From contig DFBV01000066.1 in the NCBI GenBank assembly GCA_002366755.1, positions 1 through 23,051 of the forward strand: 23,051 bases of DNA. The letters run 5' to 3'. Positions 1-7,227 of this stretch are shown here, in pieces. The translations under genes were made by a program, and so were the position numbers. How positions within the stretch are numbered: the first letter of the stretch is position 1; every line of letters begins with the position of its first letter. Source of the stretch: Anaerolineales bacterium UBA3071. Lineage in GTDB: Bacteria > Chloroflexota > Anaerolineae > UBA3071. The notes under the pieces are model-generated. The model ran no database searches and had not been told where the DNA came from. It was given only the letters and a program-made list of their open reading frames with translations.

Positions 1-540
1 CCGACGGCTACGCCGACGCACACACCAACGGCGACACCGGTGCTCACCGAGACGCCAACTTCGACGCCAACGCATGGAGCGACGGCGACGCCTACCCATA
101 CGCCGACGGCAACACCGACGCACACACCCACGGCAACACCGCTGCTGACGGAGACGCCAACGCCTACGCCGACGCACACACCTACGGCGACGCCTACCCA
201 TACGCCGACGGCGACACCAACGCACACGCCCACGGCGACGCCTACCCACACGCCAACGCCTACGCCGACGCACACACCTACGGCGACGCCTACCCATACG
301 CCGACGGCAACACCAACGCACACGCCCACGCCCACGGCGACGCCGACGCCGACGATGACGCCGACGCCTACGCTAACCCACACACCCACCGCGACGCCCA
401 CCGCTACTCACACACCGACGGCGACACCGACCCACACGCCAACATCTACGCCTACGGACACACCCACAGTGACGCCGACGGCAACGCCAACGCAGACGCC
501 AACGGCAACGCCGACGCACACGGTGACGCCAACAAGCACG
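1..540 (+). repeat. Thr-Pro coding minisatellite
   Basis: Imperfect tandem units of 12 and 24 bases, with cores such as acgccgacgcacacacc and acggcgacgcctaccc, encode the Thr-Pro stalk. Longer internal duplications are visible: the segment encoding LTETPT occurs near positions 40 and 150. Such tracts expand and contract by slippage, and assembly copy number may be unreliable. Confidence 0.85.
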
Positions 541-891
541 CCCAGCGCGGGCGAAATCACTGGCAGCATCTGGCACGACCTGAACCTTGATGCCACCTGG
601 CAACCTGTACAGGAACCTCTCCTGATGGGAGCGCAAGTGGAGATCAGAAATGCCGACGGCGATTTCTACGCAATTATGCTTGTGCAAGAGGGACGATACA
701 GGGTTATCAACCTGCCTCCCCAGGATTACGTGGTGCGAGAGATCGATCCGGTGGGATACCGTTCTACCACGCCGAACAAGATCCAAGCACAAGTGAGGGC
801 CAACACCTGTCTGGAGATCAATTTCGGTGACATCTCCAATACCATCGGTTTGCCATATCGCGTCTATTTTCCCATGCTCCAGCAGAGGTGA
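1..891 (+). CDS. Secreted Thr-Pro-repeat protein with C-terminal SdrD B-like domain (5' end outside window)
   Basis: The frame is open from base 1, so the start lies upstream; the GTG at 40 is probably an internal codon. Roughly the first 180 residues are a low-complexity Thr/Pro/Ala/His stalk built from TPTHTPTA-type octapeptides. It is followed by a globular domain of about 110 residues (GSIWHDLN, a GAQVEIRN strand, GRYRVINLPPQDYVVREIDP, then CLEINFGD), which resembles the SdrD B-like / carboxypeptidase-regulatory beta-sandwich repeats of surface proteins. The last residues, YRVYFPMLQQR, resemble the 'YLPL' tails common on Chloroflexota exported proteins. I infer a cell-surface or secreted protein with a glycosylatable stalk. 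No signal peptide is visible because the N-terminus is missing. It ends with TGA and has no obvious partner gene in the window. Confidence 0.8.
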   Translation, partial: PTATPTHTPTATPVLTETPTSTPTHGATATPTHTPTATPTHTPTATPLLTETPTPTPTHTPTATPTHTPTATPTHTPTATPTHTPTPTPTHTPTATPTHTPTATPTHTPTPTATPTPTMTPTPTLTHTPTATPTATHTPTATPTHTPTSTPTDTPTVTPTATPTQTPTATPTHTVTPTSTPSAGEITGSIWHDLNLDATWQPVQEPLLMGAQVEIRNADGDFYAIMLVQEGRYRVINLPPQDYVVREIDPVGYRSTTPNKIQAQVRANTCLEINFGDISNTIGLPYRVYFPMLQQR

Positions 892-960
892 TCTTGGCCG
901 CCGTCCGTGCTGAGGAATTGCTGTCTCGGCACTCTCCAATGAGCGAAGGACAATGAAAGG

Positions 961-992
961 AATCCGTGTCTGTCCGTGTTCGTCCGCGTCCG
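961..992. repeat. Short approx. 10-bp tandem repeat
   Basis: Three to four imperfect copies of a 10-mer of the type gtccgtgttc lie between the surface-protein gene and the menC terminator. The spacer 892-1097 shows no gene. Confidence 0.5.
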
Positions 993-1021
993 AGCAAAAG
1001 CGTCCGGTAGTGAATCTTCGA

Positions 1022-1067
1022 CAACAAAAAGACTCGGAGGAGCGGCACCCTGCTGGCTCTCCGAGTC
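1022..1067 (-). terminator. Rho-independent terminator of the menC transcription unit
   Basis: Read on the minus strand, a perfect 9-bp stem (GACTCGGAG / CTCCGAGTC, 1031-1039 and 1059-1067) is followed at once by TTTTTGTTG. It lies about 30 bases past the menC stop codon, as expected for an intrinsic terminator. Confidence 0.8.
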
Positions 1068-1097
1068 ACAAGCGCTGGCCGTTGGATCTGTGAACTG

Positions 1098-2207
1098 TTA
1101 CATTTCAAACACTGCCTCTTCGACTGTCAACCGCTGAAGCAGGTCGGCCTTTACCTCTACGCCGATGCCCTCTCCCGACGGCACATCCATTGTCCCGTCG
1201 GGGTTCAGGACGAATAGAGGATGCACGATGTCCTCTTCGAAGTAGCGGTCGCTGGCCGAGATGTCGCCCGGCAGGCGGAAGTTGGACAGGCTGGCCAGGG
1301 CCACGTTGTGCGCCCGCCCTACGCCGGTCTCCAGCAAACCCCCGCACCAGACCGGCAGCCCTTGCTCCTGGCAGAGATCGTGGACCCGCCGTGCCTCAAC
1401 CAGTCCTCCCATGCGTGCTGCCTTGATGTTGATAATCCGGCAGCTCCCCCACTCGATGGCCGCCCGGGCATCACCGCGGTGGCGGATGCTTTCGTCCAGG
1501 CAGATAGGGGTCTTGATTTGCCGCTGCAGCAGGCTGTGCTCGTAGAGGTCGTCGTGGTCCAGCGGCTGTTCCACCATCATCAGGTTGTATGCATCCAAGG
1601 CTTGGAAGAGGGGCACGTCGTCCAGGCTGAATGCGGCGTTGGCGTCCAGCATCAGGGGCACATCGCCGAACTCGGCGCGCACCGCTTTCACCACAGCGAG
1701 CTCCCAGCCGGGCTCGATCTTCAGCTTGATGCGCCGGTAGCCTTCAGCGAGGAAGTCACCGATCCGCTCGAGCAGGGCGGGCAGGCTGGGCTGAATGCCG
1801 ATGCTCACCCCGCAAGGGATGCGCATTCGCGTGCCGCCCAGCATCTGGGACAGGGGACATCCTCTGGCCTTGGCCAGCAAGTCCCATATTGCCGCCTCCA
1901 ACCCCATCTTGGCCATGGGGTGACCGCGCACTGCGGACAGCAACTTCACCACCTGTTCGGGACGCGTGATCTCCTGCCTTAGCAGGCGAGGGACGAGGAA
2001 GTCTCGTTGAATGTGCCAGGCGGTCTGTGTGGTCTCGTAGGAGTAGAGGGGTGAGGAGGCCACCGGCGTCTCACCGTAGCCGGTCAGCCCCGCGCTCTGC
2101 ACGGCCACGATGATGGCGTGCTTGGTCTGCTCCTGCCCAAAGCTGGTGCGGAAGGGGTGACGCAGGGGCATCTGGATGCATCGTAGGGTGATCCGCTCGA
2201 TTCTCAT
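1098..2207 (-). CDS. menC: o-Succinylbenzoate synthase / N-succinylamino acid racemase family enzyme
   Basis: A 369-residue enolase-superfamily protein of the OSBS/NSAR branch. The acid-base pair is visible as K161-L-K163 (KLKIEPG) and K262 (NIKAARMGG). Metal ligands are D188 (LDAN), E213 (VEQPL) and D238 (CLDES). OSBS dehydrates SHCHC to o-succinylbenzoate in menaquinone synthesis; relatives racemise N-succinyl amino acids, and sequence alone does not separate the two. No other men gene is present in the window. The upstream GNAT-like gene ends 21 bases before this ATG, so the two are probably co-transcribed, and a strong terminator follows. The length is normal for the family. The ribosome-binding site is weak (GAGCAGAG), consistent with coupling to the upstream gene. 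Confidence 0.9.
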   Translation of the reverse strand: MRIERITLRCIQMPLRHPFRTSFGQEQTKHAIIVAVQSAGLTGYGETPVASSPLYSYETTQTAWHIQRDFLVPRLLRQEITRPEQVVKLLSAVRGHPMAKMGLEAAIWDLLAKARGCPLSQMLGGTRMRIPCGVSIGIQPSLPALLERIGDFLAEGYRRIKLKIEPGWELAVVKAVRAEFGDVPLMLDANAAFSLDDVPLFQALDAYNLMMVEQPLDHDDLYEHSLLQRQIKTPICLDESIRHRGDARAAIEWGSCRIINIKAARMGGLVEARRVHDLCQEQGLPVWCGGLLETGVGRAHNVALASLSNFRLPGDISASDRYFEEDIVHPLFVLNPDGTMDVPSGEGIGVEVKADLLQRLTVEEAVFEM

Positions 2208-2228
2208 CTCTGCTCGTCCCGATCGGCG

Positions 2229-3131
2229 CTATCGAATCTGGTTATCGCTCTCCAGCAGGTAGAAGCTGCGCCTTTCTCCCGCTGCCACCTCGCTGATGAA
2301 CTCGGTGACCGTGTATCCGTTCCCAAAGTAGCTCTCGAACAGCTCGCGGGTGTGCAGTCGCCAGCGGCGTGCAACATCCATGTCCGCTTGCTTCACCGCC
2401 TGTACGTCGCCGGGGATCTCGATGAGCACGGCAGCGGCTCGACTGTCCAACTTGCTTCCCTCCGGCATCCGTACTGCGCCTGCCAGCCGTGTTTCGTTGA
2501 CCACCTCTCCTCCGGCGGCGATGGCATCGGCCAGGGTTCCGCGCGTTCGCTCCCCGCTCACCCGCCGTTCTACTCGCCGGCTGCGCAGCCACCAGTCCAC
2601 CTGGAAACGGTCCGAGGGGATGCCCACGTTGAGGCTGTCGCGCAGCTCCCCGTACATGTTGCGGAGGTAGGTGTTGCAGACGATCCCCAGCTTGTTGATA
2701 TTGAGGTAAGCGTTCCGCCCTTCCAAGGGATCGTAGGTCCAGGTGGCCCAGTCCAGCCCTTGTTCGAGGATGGCTTCCCGCTGGGCACATTTGAGGCGGA
2801 ACCCTGTGCCACTGTTCCGATGGGAATGCCGAACGCCCAGCATGTGGGAGTGATGCTTGAGATGTCCGTCCTGCCGGCCCAGGAACCCGAACACGAAGCC
2901 CACCAATACGCCTTGCGGGCCAAAGGCGCCCAGCAGCAGGCCACCGTTTTCGGCAATCGCTTTCAGGACGTGTGCTGGGACAATCTCCGTGTCGCTGGCG
3001 AACTGCCACACCTCTCGCTGAAGCGCTTCAACACGGGCGTAGTCAGCCAGGTCTATGATAGTCCTGATGGCAAGTTGCCCTGCAGCGAACGATAGGTTCG
3101 TAGTAGGCGCTTCAGCGCCGTCAACGTTCAT
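2229..3131 (-). CDS. GNAT-superfamily predicted acetyltransferase (menC-linked family)
   Basis: About 300 residues. The conserved domain begins at IRTIIDLADYARVEALQREVW and continues with TEIVPAHVL, LGAFGP, the acetyl-CoA-loop-like region LKHHSHMLGV (91-100), TWTYDPLEGRNAYLNINKLG (131-150) and SDRFQVDWWL. This matches a predicted GNAT family (COG3375-like) often found beside menC-type enzymes; N-acylation of amino acids has been proposed for such pairs, and that role is inference here. I chose the ATG at 3131. The frame stays open into the upstream spacer, but that part is repeat-derived. The first 25 codons include sequence that is duplicated upstream, so the true start could be slightly further in. 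It ends in TAG, 21 bases in frame before menC. Confidence 0.75.
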   Translation of the reverse strand: MNVDGAEAPTTNLSFAAGQLAIRTIIDLADYARVEALQREVWQFASDTEIVPAHVLKAIAENGGLLLGAFGPQGVLVGFVFGFLGRQDGHLKHHSHMLGVRHSHRNSGTGFRLKCAQREAILEQGLDWATWTYDPLEGRNAYLNINKLGIVCNTYLRNMYGELRDSLNVGIPSDRFQVDWWLRSRRVERRVSGERTRGTLADAIAAGGEVVNETRLAGAVRMPEGSKLDSRAAAVLIEIPGDVQAVKQADMDVARRWRLHTRELFESYFGNGYTVTEFISEVAAGERRSFYLLESDNQIR

Positions 3132-3226
3132 CAGTGCTCCCAACATCATCCCATCCACGGGCGTAGCCGGCCAGCGCAGTGATCGGCCTGATGGCAAGTT
3201 GCCCTGCAGCGAACGATGGGTTCGTA
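3036..3226. repeat. 68-bp direct duplication of the GNAT 5' coding region
   Basis: Bases 3036-3103 and 3159-3226 are direct copies. About 40 bases (from cctgatggcaagttgcc to ggttcgta) match with one mismatch, and the remaining part is more diverged. On the minus strand the outer copy encodes SFAAGQLAIRPITALAGYAR, against SFAAGQLAIRTIIDLADYAR in the gene. After the inner copy comes the palindrome ggcgcttcagcgcc. Confidence 0.8.
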
Positions 3227-3227
3227 C

Positions 3228-3403
3228 AGCACTGCGATCGCGGCTGGACTGGGTGAAGGTCTGATATGCTGCAGCTCGTGCCAGCGGGCGCGCTGAAGCG
3301 CGCACTACGAACCTATCAGCACTGCGGTCGCGGTTGGACTGGGTGAAGGTCTGATATGCTGCAGCTCGTGCCAGCAGGCGCGCTGAAACGCGCACCACGA
3401 ACC
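3228..3403. repeat. Two tandem 90-bp-period repeats with GC palindrome (REP-like)
   Basis: Two copies (3228-3313 and 3318-3403), differing at about five positions, lie in the spacer between the exonuclease and GNAT genes. Each ends with the palindrome gcgcgctgaagcgcgc (one base changed in the second copy) followed by ac(t/c)acgaacc. Read on the minus strand this is a GGTTCGTAGTGCGCGCTTCAGCGCGC-type element. The spacer 3132-3411 contains no other gene. Confidence 0.85.
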
Positions 3404-3411
3404 TTGAACCG

Positions 3412-4227
3412 TCAGGTAGCAAACTCGGCCACCAGGAAGGTGTGATCCGATGGCCGCTCCGCCCGCCGCGCCTCCACGTCAATCCAGGCGCGAGTGGCCT
3501 TGCGGGCCAGCGGTTCGGTGGTCCAGATGTGATCCACCCGCCAGCCCAGACCGCGCTCCAGCGCCTCCCGCGCGCGGTAGTCCCAGAAGGTATACTGTCC
3601 AGGCTCGTCGGGATGGTGCAGCCGGAAGACGTCCACGAAGCCCCACTCCCGCACTCGCTCCAGGGCAGCGCGGGCCTCAGGATGGAAGTCCACGTGTTTC
3701 TTAAGCCGCTTGGGATTGTGCACGTCCATCGGTTCGGGAGCAACATTGAAGTCGCCCATCCACAGGAGCGGTTCTTGCGGCGAATAGTGCTGCTCAAAGA
3801 GCGCCCGCAGCCGGGCCAGCCACTCCAGCTTGTATCGAAAATGAAGGGAGTCGAGAGAGCGCCCTTGAGGAACGTAGGTGTTGACTACGGGGATGCCCCT
3901 GATCACCGCCCGAACGAGGCGCGCTTCGTCCGATTTGCCCTCTCCCGAGCCTGCCGAAGGGCCGCCATCATCGAGGCCGAAGGCGACTTCCAGCGGCTTC
4001 TCCTGGCTTACGATAGCCACCCCAGCGTGGGCCTTCCGCCCGCGGAAGACCACGTGGTATCCGGCCTCGCGGAAGGGCTCCTCAGGGAAGTCCTTGTCCT
4101 GCACCTTCGTCTCCTGCAGGCAGAGGATATCAGGAGCCTCGCGGCGCAGCCACTCCAACACCAGTTCAAGCCGGGCGCGGACGGAGTTGACGTTGTACGT
4201 GGCCACCTTCAGCACGGCGTCGGGCAT
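3412..4227 (-). CDS. xth: Exodeoxyribonuclease III / AP endonuclease
   Basis: A 271-residue member of the exonuclease III (EEP) family, which removes abasic sites in base-excision repair. Visible motifs are YNVNSVRAR (11-19), LQETK with catalytic E39, GDFN at 158-161, RVDHIW (230-235) and the terminal SDH at 260-262. I chose the ATG at 4227 because the family starts close to 'LKVATYNVNS'; the next in-frame ATG, at 4242, adds only MKRCK. Residues 89-97 (GPSAGSGEG) form an unusual loop insertion whose DNA looks like a dispersed repeat. The gene ends in TGA and the repeat-rich spacer follows. Confidence 0.9.
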   Translation of the reverse strand: MPDAVLKVATYNVNSVRARLELVLEWLRREAPDILCLQETKVQDKDFPEEPFREAGYHVVFRGRKAHAGVAIVSQEKPLEVAFGLDDGGPSAGSGEGKSDEARLVRAVIRGIPVVNTYVPQGRSLDSLHFRYKLEWLARLRALFEQHYSPQEPLLWMGDFNVAPEPMDVHNPKRLKKHVDFHPEARAALERVREWGFVDVFRLHHPDEPGQYTFWDYRAREALERGLGWRVDHIWTTEPLARKATRAWIDVEARRAERPSDHTFLVAEFAT

Positions 4228-4295
4228 CTTGCATCTCTTCATCAACAGTCGATTGGGAACGCCTGGCGCTTGTCCGCAAGACCACCGGATGCCGC

Positions 4296-4320
4296 AGCTT
4301 GCTGCGGATTTCAGCAAGCT
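4296..4320 (-). other. Perfect 9-bp stem-loop after the aldolase relic
   Basis: AGCTTGCTG and CAGCAAGCT are separated by 7 bases. The hairpin sits between the relic's stop codon and the exonuclease start. No T-run follows, so it may be a weak terminator or another REP-type palindrome (a gcttcagcttgc motif flanks it). Confidence 0.45.
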
Positions 4321-4368
4321 GAAGCGTCCATCGCGGAATCCTCAGAAAGGCTCTTTGTGACACTCAGA

Positions 4369-4670
4369 TCAGAAGGCCAGGAGGATCTCTTTCAACTTCT
4401 TGGTGATGGCAAGTCCATCGTCGAAGGGCCGCTGCCACATGTTGCGGCCAAAGATCAACTCGGTGGCCCCCACCTCCATGCACAGGCGGGCCTTCAGCAG
4501 CAGGTCCTCATCGCCCATCTTACTGCCGCCGGAGAACAGGACCATCGTCTTGCCCGCCGAGGCGACGACCTTTTCCACCGCCAGCCGGTAGGCCTCGTTC
4601 TCCTCCAGGTCCTTCCATTCCTGATATAGCTTTCCGTAGGCAGCAGGGCTGTCGGCGTTGCCTGCCCCCC
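4369..4670 (-). pseudogene. 3' relic of a class I fructose-bisphosphate/DeoC-LacD-type aldolase
   Basis: Only about the last 90 residues of an aldolase remain: VVASAGKTMVLFSGGSKMGD, then LCMEVGATELIFGRNMWQRP and a terminal ITKKLKEILLAF. The GGxK and GRNxxQRP signatures belong to the C-terminal phosphate-binding half of class I TIM-barrel aldolases, whose full length is about 250-300 residues. The N-terminal half with the Schiff-base lysine is missing. The open frame extends back over the end of the DUF362 gene, but that overlap is out of frame with DUF362 and has no aldolase character. A G-rich run (4663-4670 region) marks the junction. I judge it non-functional. Confidence 0.65.
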
Positions 4671-5762
4671 CTACCCCGGATAGCTCTCGAACAGCCGTCC
4701 CCAAGGACTCTCCCGCTTCCACTGCTCGGTCACCCCGCGCCCTTTGACGGGGTACCAGACCCTGTCGTGGTACACCTCACTGGCAAAGATGAATACCTTG
4801 ACGATAGGTGTGCGGAACAGCAGCTTCTGGAACACCTTGAGCGGCGAGCGCCAGAGCAGCATCCCCATCCCCGTGCCCAGGTTCGCGCTCACGGTGAAAC
4901 CCCATCGTTCATCGGCCAGCTCTGGCATGCCCACGACCTCCACCTCCCGCGGGTTCCCCTGGCCTAGCCCCCGTTCGGTCGCGTGGGTGATGTAGGGGAT
5001 ATTCATGGGCTCGAAGCCCATCATTCTCGCCGACACGGCGTCAATGGCCACCTGATCGGCCGAGGCCAGGATGACGTCCTTCTGATGGGGAACCATCGTG
5101 CGCGGCCCTGCACCGCTGCCGGCCGTGGTGCCGTCCATGGTGGCGAAGATGCCCGTGTGGATCTCCTTCTGGATGGCCAGCAGATCCACCAGCGTGTCGT
5201 GAATCCAGGTGTGGGTGTAGTGCCGGTTGACGTTGAGCAAGCCACCGAAAGCGTTCTTCATCGCCCCGGTGGTGACGGTGTAGGTGTGGGCCTTGACCGT
5301 GGGCAGGTGGACGATGTTCTTGCCCACGAAGTAGTCGGGAACGTAAATGCCGTCGGGGAAGATCGTGTCCAGCACGGCCATTTTAGCCTGGGGCCGATAC
5401 TCGATCCAGGTCATATCCTCCGGCTTGAAGTTGTACTTCTTGGGCACGCCGTGCTTCGCCAACACCGGGCCGAACTTGTTGTAGCGGTCGCCCAGATCGG
5501 CGATGGTCACCACCGTGCGGTTGTGCACGTCCACCAGGTCGCTGAAGCCACTGTCCCGCAGCGCCAGGATGGTTCCTTCCAATTGCCAGGGAGTGGTGTT
5601 GGCGCTGGGATAGAGCAGGTGCCAACTGATGTTGTCCTTGAGAATGGTGGTTGCCGACGGGTCCAGCGCCTCCCGCATCCCGGCCAGCTCACACAAGCGC
5701 TGATAGTCGTCCAGCACCGTCTCTGGTGTGGTTCTCAGAATCGCTACTTTCGGCTTGGTCAT
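4671..5762 (-). CDS. DUF362 domain-containing protein
   Basis: A 363-residue DUF362 protein. Family features are the start MTKPKVAILRTTPETV, the central KNIVHLPTVKAHTYTVTTGA and MKNAFGGLLN segment, and the AIDAVSARMMGFEP motif. Many DUF362 proteins carry ferredoxin-type 4Fe-4S motifs; none is visible here. Biochemical function is not established. The ATG at 5762 has a good ribosome-binding site (AGGAG, 7 bases away), and a strong promoter lies about 50 bases upstream. It ends in TAG at a G-rich run where the aldolase relic begins, so the original downstream partner may have been lost by deletion. Confidence 0.85.
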   Translation of the reverse strand: MTKPKVAILRTTPETVLDDYQRLCELAGMREALDPSATTILKDNISWHLLYPSANTTPWQLEGTILALRDSGFSDLVDVHNRTVVTIADLGDRYNKFGPVLAKHGVPKKYNFKPEDMTWIEYRPQAKMAVLDTIFPDGIYVPDYFVGKNIVHLPTVKAHTYTVTTGAMKNAFGGLLNVNRHYTHTWIHDTLVDLLAIQKEIHTGIFATMDGTTAGSGAGPRTMVPHQKDVILASADQVAIDAVSARMMGFEPMNIPYITHATERGLGQGNPREVEVVGMPELADERWGFTVSANLGTGMGMLLWRSPLKVFQKLLFRTPIVKVFIFASEVYHDRVWYPVKGRGVTEQWKRESPWGRLFESYPG

Positions 5763-5813
5763 GTTTCGCTCCTATGGGGATAGTCCTGCAGGGTGGCTGT
5801 TCTCTTCTGGCTG

Positions 5814-5841
5814 ATTATACTGCCCCCGGCCGAAAAGTCAA
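5814..5841 (-). promoter_or_regulatory. Sigma70-type promoter for the DUF362 gene
   Basis: On the minus strand TTGACT (5836-5841) and TATAAT (5814-5819) are separated by 16 bases, about 50 bases before the DUF362 start codon. Confidence 0.7.
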
Positions 5842-5893
5842 ACCATCGAATGATACGATCTGCAACTAGAGGACATTCTCGGGATGCTCATAT

Positions 5894-5921
5894 TTGGCGA
5901 GGGGCCGTTTGTCAGTATAAT
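5894..5921 (+). promoter_or_regulatory. Sigma70-type promoter for proC
   Basis: TTGGCG (5894-5899) and TATAAT (5916-5921) are separated by 16 bases. It is divergent from the DUF362 promoter and about 100 bases before the proC start. Confidence 0.55.
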
Positions 5922-6021
5922 GGCACTATGCTATGGGGAAGCTGCTTCAGAGCCGGGGCGGTCCGGACTGCCTCTCGCTCGCCGAGCGGCTTCTTGTTGT
6001 TTTAAAGGGGGATGAACGAAA

Positions 6022-7227
6022 ATGGCTACTGATGCATTGCATGGACTGACACTGGCTTTCATCGGCAGTGGGACGATGGCCGAGGCGATGATCCAGGCGC
6101 TGCTGCGCGCCGGCGAAGTGACTCCAGAGCAGATCATCGCTAGCGGGCCACGTCCTGAGCGGGGCGAGAAACTGCGAGATCGGTACGGTGTGCGCGTCGC
6201 CACCGATAACGTTGCCACTGCCAGTGAGGCGGATGTCGTGATCCTCTCGGTCAAGCCCCAGGTGCTGCCCCCTGTGCTGGCCGAACTGCGCGGTCACATC
6301 CAGCCCACGGCGATCGTGCTTTCCATCGTCGCGGGCATGCCCATGGCTGTCATTCGCGCCGGGCTCGACCATGCCGCCGTCGTGCGCACCATGCCCAACA
6401 CGCCAGCTCAGATCGGGGAGGGCATGACCGTCTGGACCGCTGCGTCGGCGGTGACCGAGCTGCAGCGCGCCCAAGCGCGAGCTATCTTGCGGACGATGGG
6501 GCCGGAGATGCACGTCACCCACGAGGACGCGCTGAATATGGCTACCGCCGTCAGCGGCACCGGTCCCACCTATGTCTTTCTGCTCATGGAAGCGCTGGTG
6601 GACGCGGCAGTGCACCTGGGCTTCTCCTGCCGCCAGGCGCGCCTATTGGTCATCCAGACGGTGCTCGGCTCCGCCCGGTTCGCTCAGGAGTCCGACCTCC
6701 ACCTGGCGCAACTGCGCAACCAGGTCACTTCCCCTGGCGGCACCAGCGCCGAGGCGATCTACCAGTTGGAGAAGGGGGGACTGCGTACGATACTGTCCAA
6801 GGCCATCTGGGCAGCCTACAGGAAATCGCGCCTGTTGGGCGAACGAGTCCAGCAGCCCATAGAGGGTCCGTTGAAGGTCAATGGTGAGGGAGGCTGGGGC
6901 AGTTGGGAGGTGTCTGTCACCTCATCACCCCATGCTTTCCGACCAGACGCGGCTCATCAGCGGCTTCAGCACCAGACTCAGCAGATAGGCTGTGCCGGAG
7001 ACCAAAATGATGGTTGCGCCAGAGGTGAGATTCAGGGAGTAGGAGAGCCACAGCCCGGCTGTGGTGAAGAGCACGCCCAGGATGCTGGCCAGCACCATCA
7101 TCCGCTTCATGTCCCTCGCGAATTGCCCGGCGATGGCCGCTGGCATTGTCAGCAGGGCAATGACCATGATCAACCCCACCACTCGCATCATCATCACCAC
7201 CGTGAGGGCGATCAGGCACAGCAGTAG
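6022..7227 (+). CDS. proC: Pyrroline-5-carboxylate reductase, frame extended antisense to znuB
   Basis: P5C reductase performs the NAD(P)H-dependent last step of proline synthesis. Evidence: the Rossmann motif AFIGSGTMAEA (12-22), SVKPQ, VVRTMPNTPAQIGEGM, TAVSGTGPTYVFLLMEAL and the family signature VTSPGGTSAEAIYQLE. The ATG at 6022 follows AAAGGGGGA. The conserved enzyme ends near codon 275 (position about 6846), a normal family length, but no stop codon occurs there. The frame continues to 7227, giving 401 codons, the last 303 bases being antisense to the end of znuB. The added tail is rich in Gln, His, Asp and Gly, as antisense of a membrane protein would be. I am sure of the enzyme and unsure that the tail is meaningful. 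Confidence 0.88.
   Translation: MATDALHGLTLAFIGSGTMAEAMIQALLRAGEVTPEQIIASGPRPERGEKLRDRYGVRVATDNVATASEADVVILSVKPQVLPPVLAELRGHIQPTAIVLSIVAGMPMAVIRAGLDHAAVVRTMPNTPAQIGEGMTVWTAASAVTELQRAQARAILRTMGPEMHVTHEDALNMATAVSGTGPTYVFLLMEALVDAAVHLGFSCRQARLLVIQTVLGSARFAQESDLHLAQLRNQVTSPGGTSAEAIYQLEKGGLRTILSKAIWAAYRKSRLLGERVQQPIEGPLKVNGEGGWGSWEVSVTSSPHAFRPDAAHQRLQHQTQQIGCAGDQNDGCARGEIQGVGEPQPGCGEEHAQDAGQHHHPLHVPRELPGDGRWHCQQGNDHDQPHHSHHHHHREGDQAQQ
6907..6923. other. Small hairpin in the convergent proC/znuB junction
   Basis: GAGGTG-TCTGT-CACCTC forms a perfect 6-bp stem directly before the znuB stop codon. It could act as a bidirectional weak terminator, but no T-run is present. Confidence 0.35.

Noticed and set aside
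1..540. CRISPR array
   Set aside because: The repeats are contiguous coding units without unique spacers.
373..939. Minus-strand open frames opposite the Thr-Pro repeats
   Set aside because: Arg/Cys or Val/Gly low-complexity products arise simply from the antisense of the repeat; no independent domain.
1221..1982. Long plus-strand ORF opposite menC
   Set aside because: The minus-strand enzyme has all catalytic residues; the plus-strand product is a codon-bias shadow.
3132..3797. A 522-codon reading of the GNAT gene starting inside the exonuclease gene
   Set aside because: The upstream half is antisense-frame exonuclease sequence plus REP-like repeats; the GNAT domain only begins near 3080.
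6847..6924. Frameshift hiding the normal proC stop
   Set aside because: I found no G-run or reading-frame evidence that would restore a conserved end; the enzyme is complete by codon 275, so a simple stop loss is enough.
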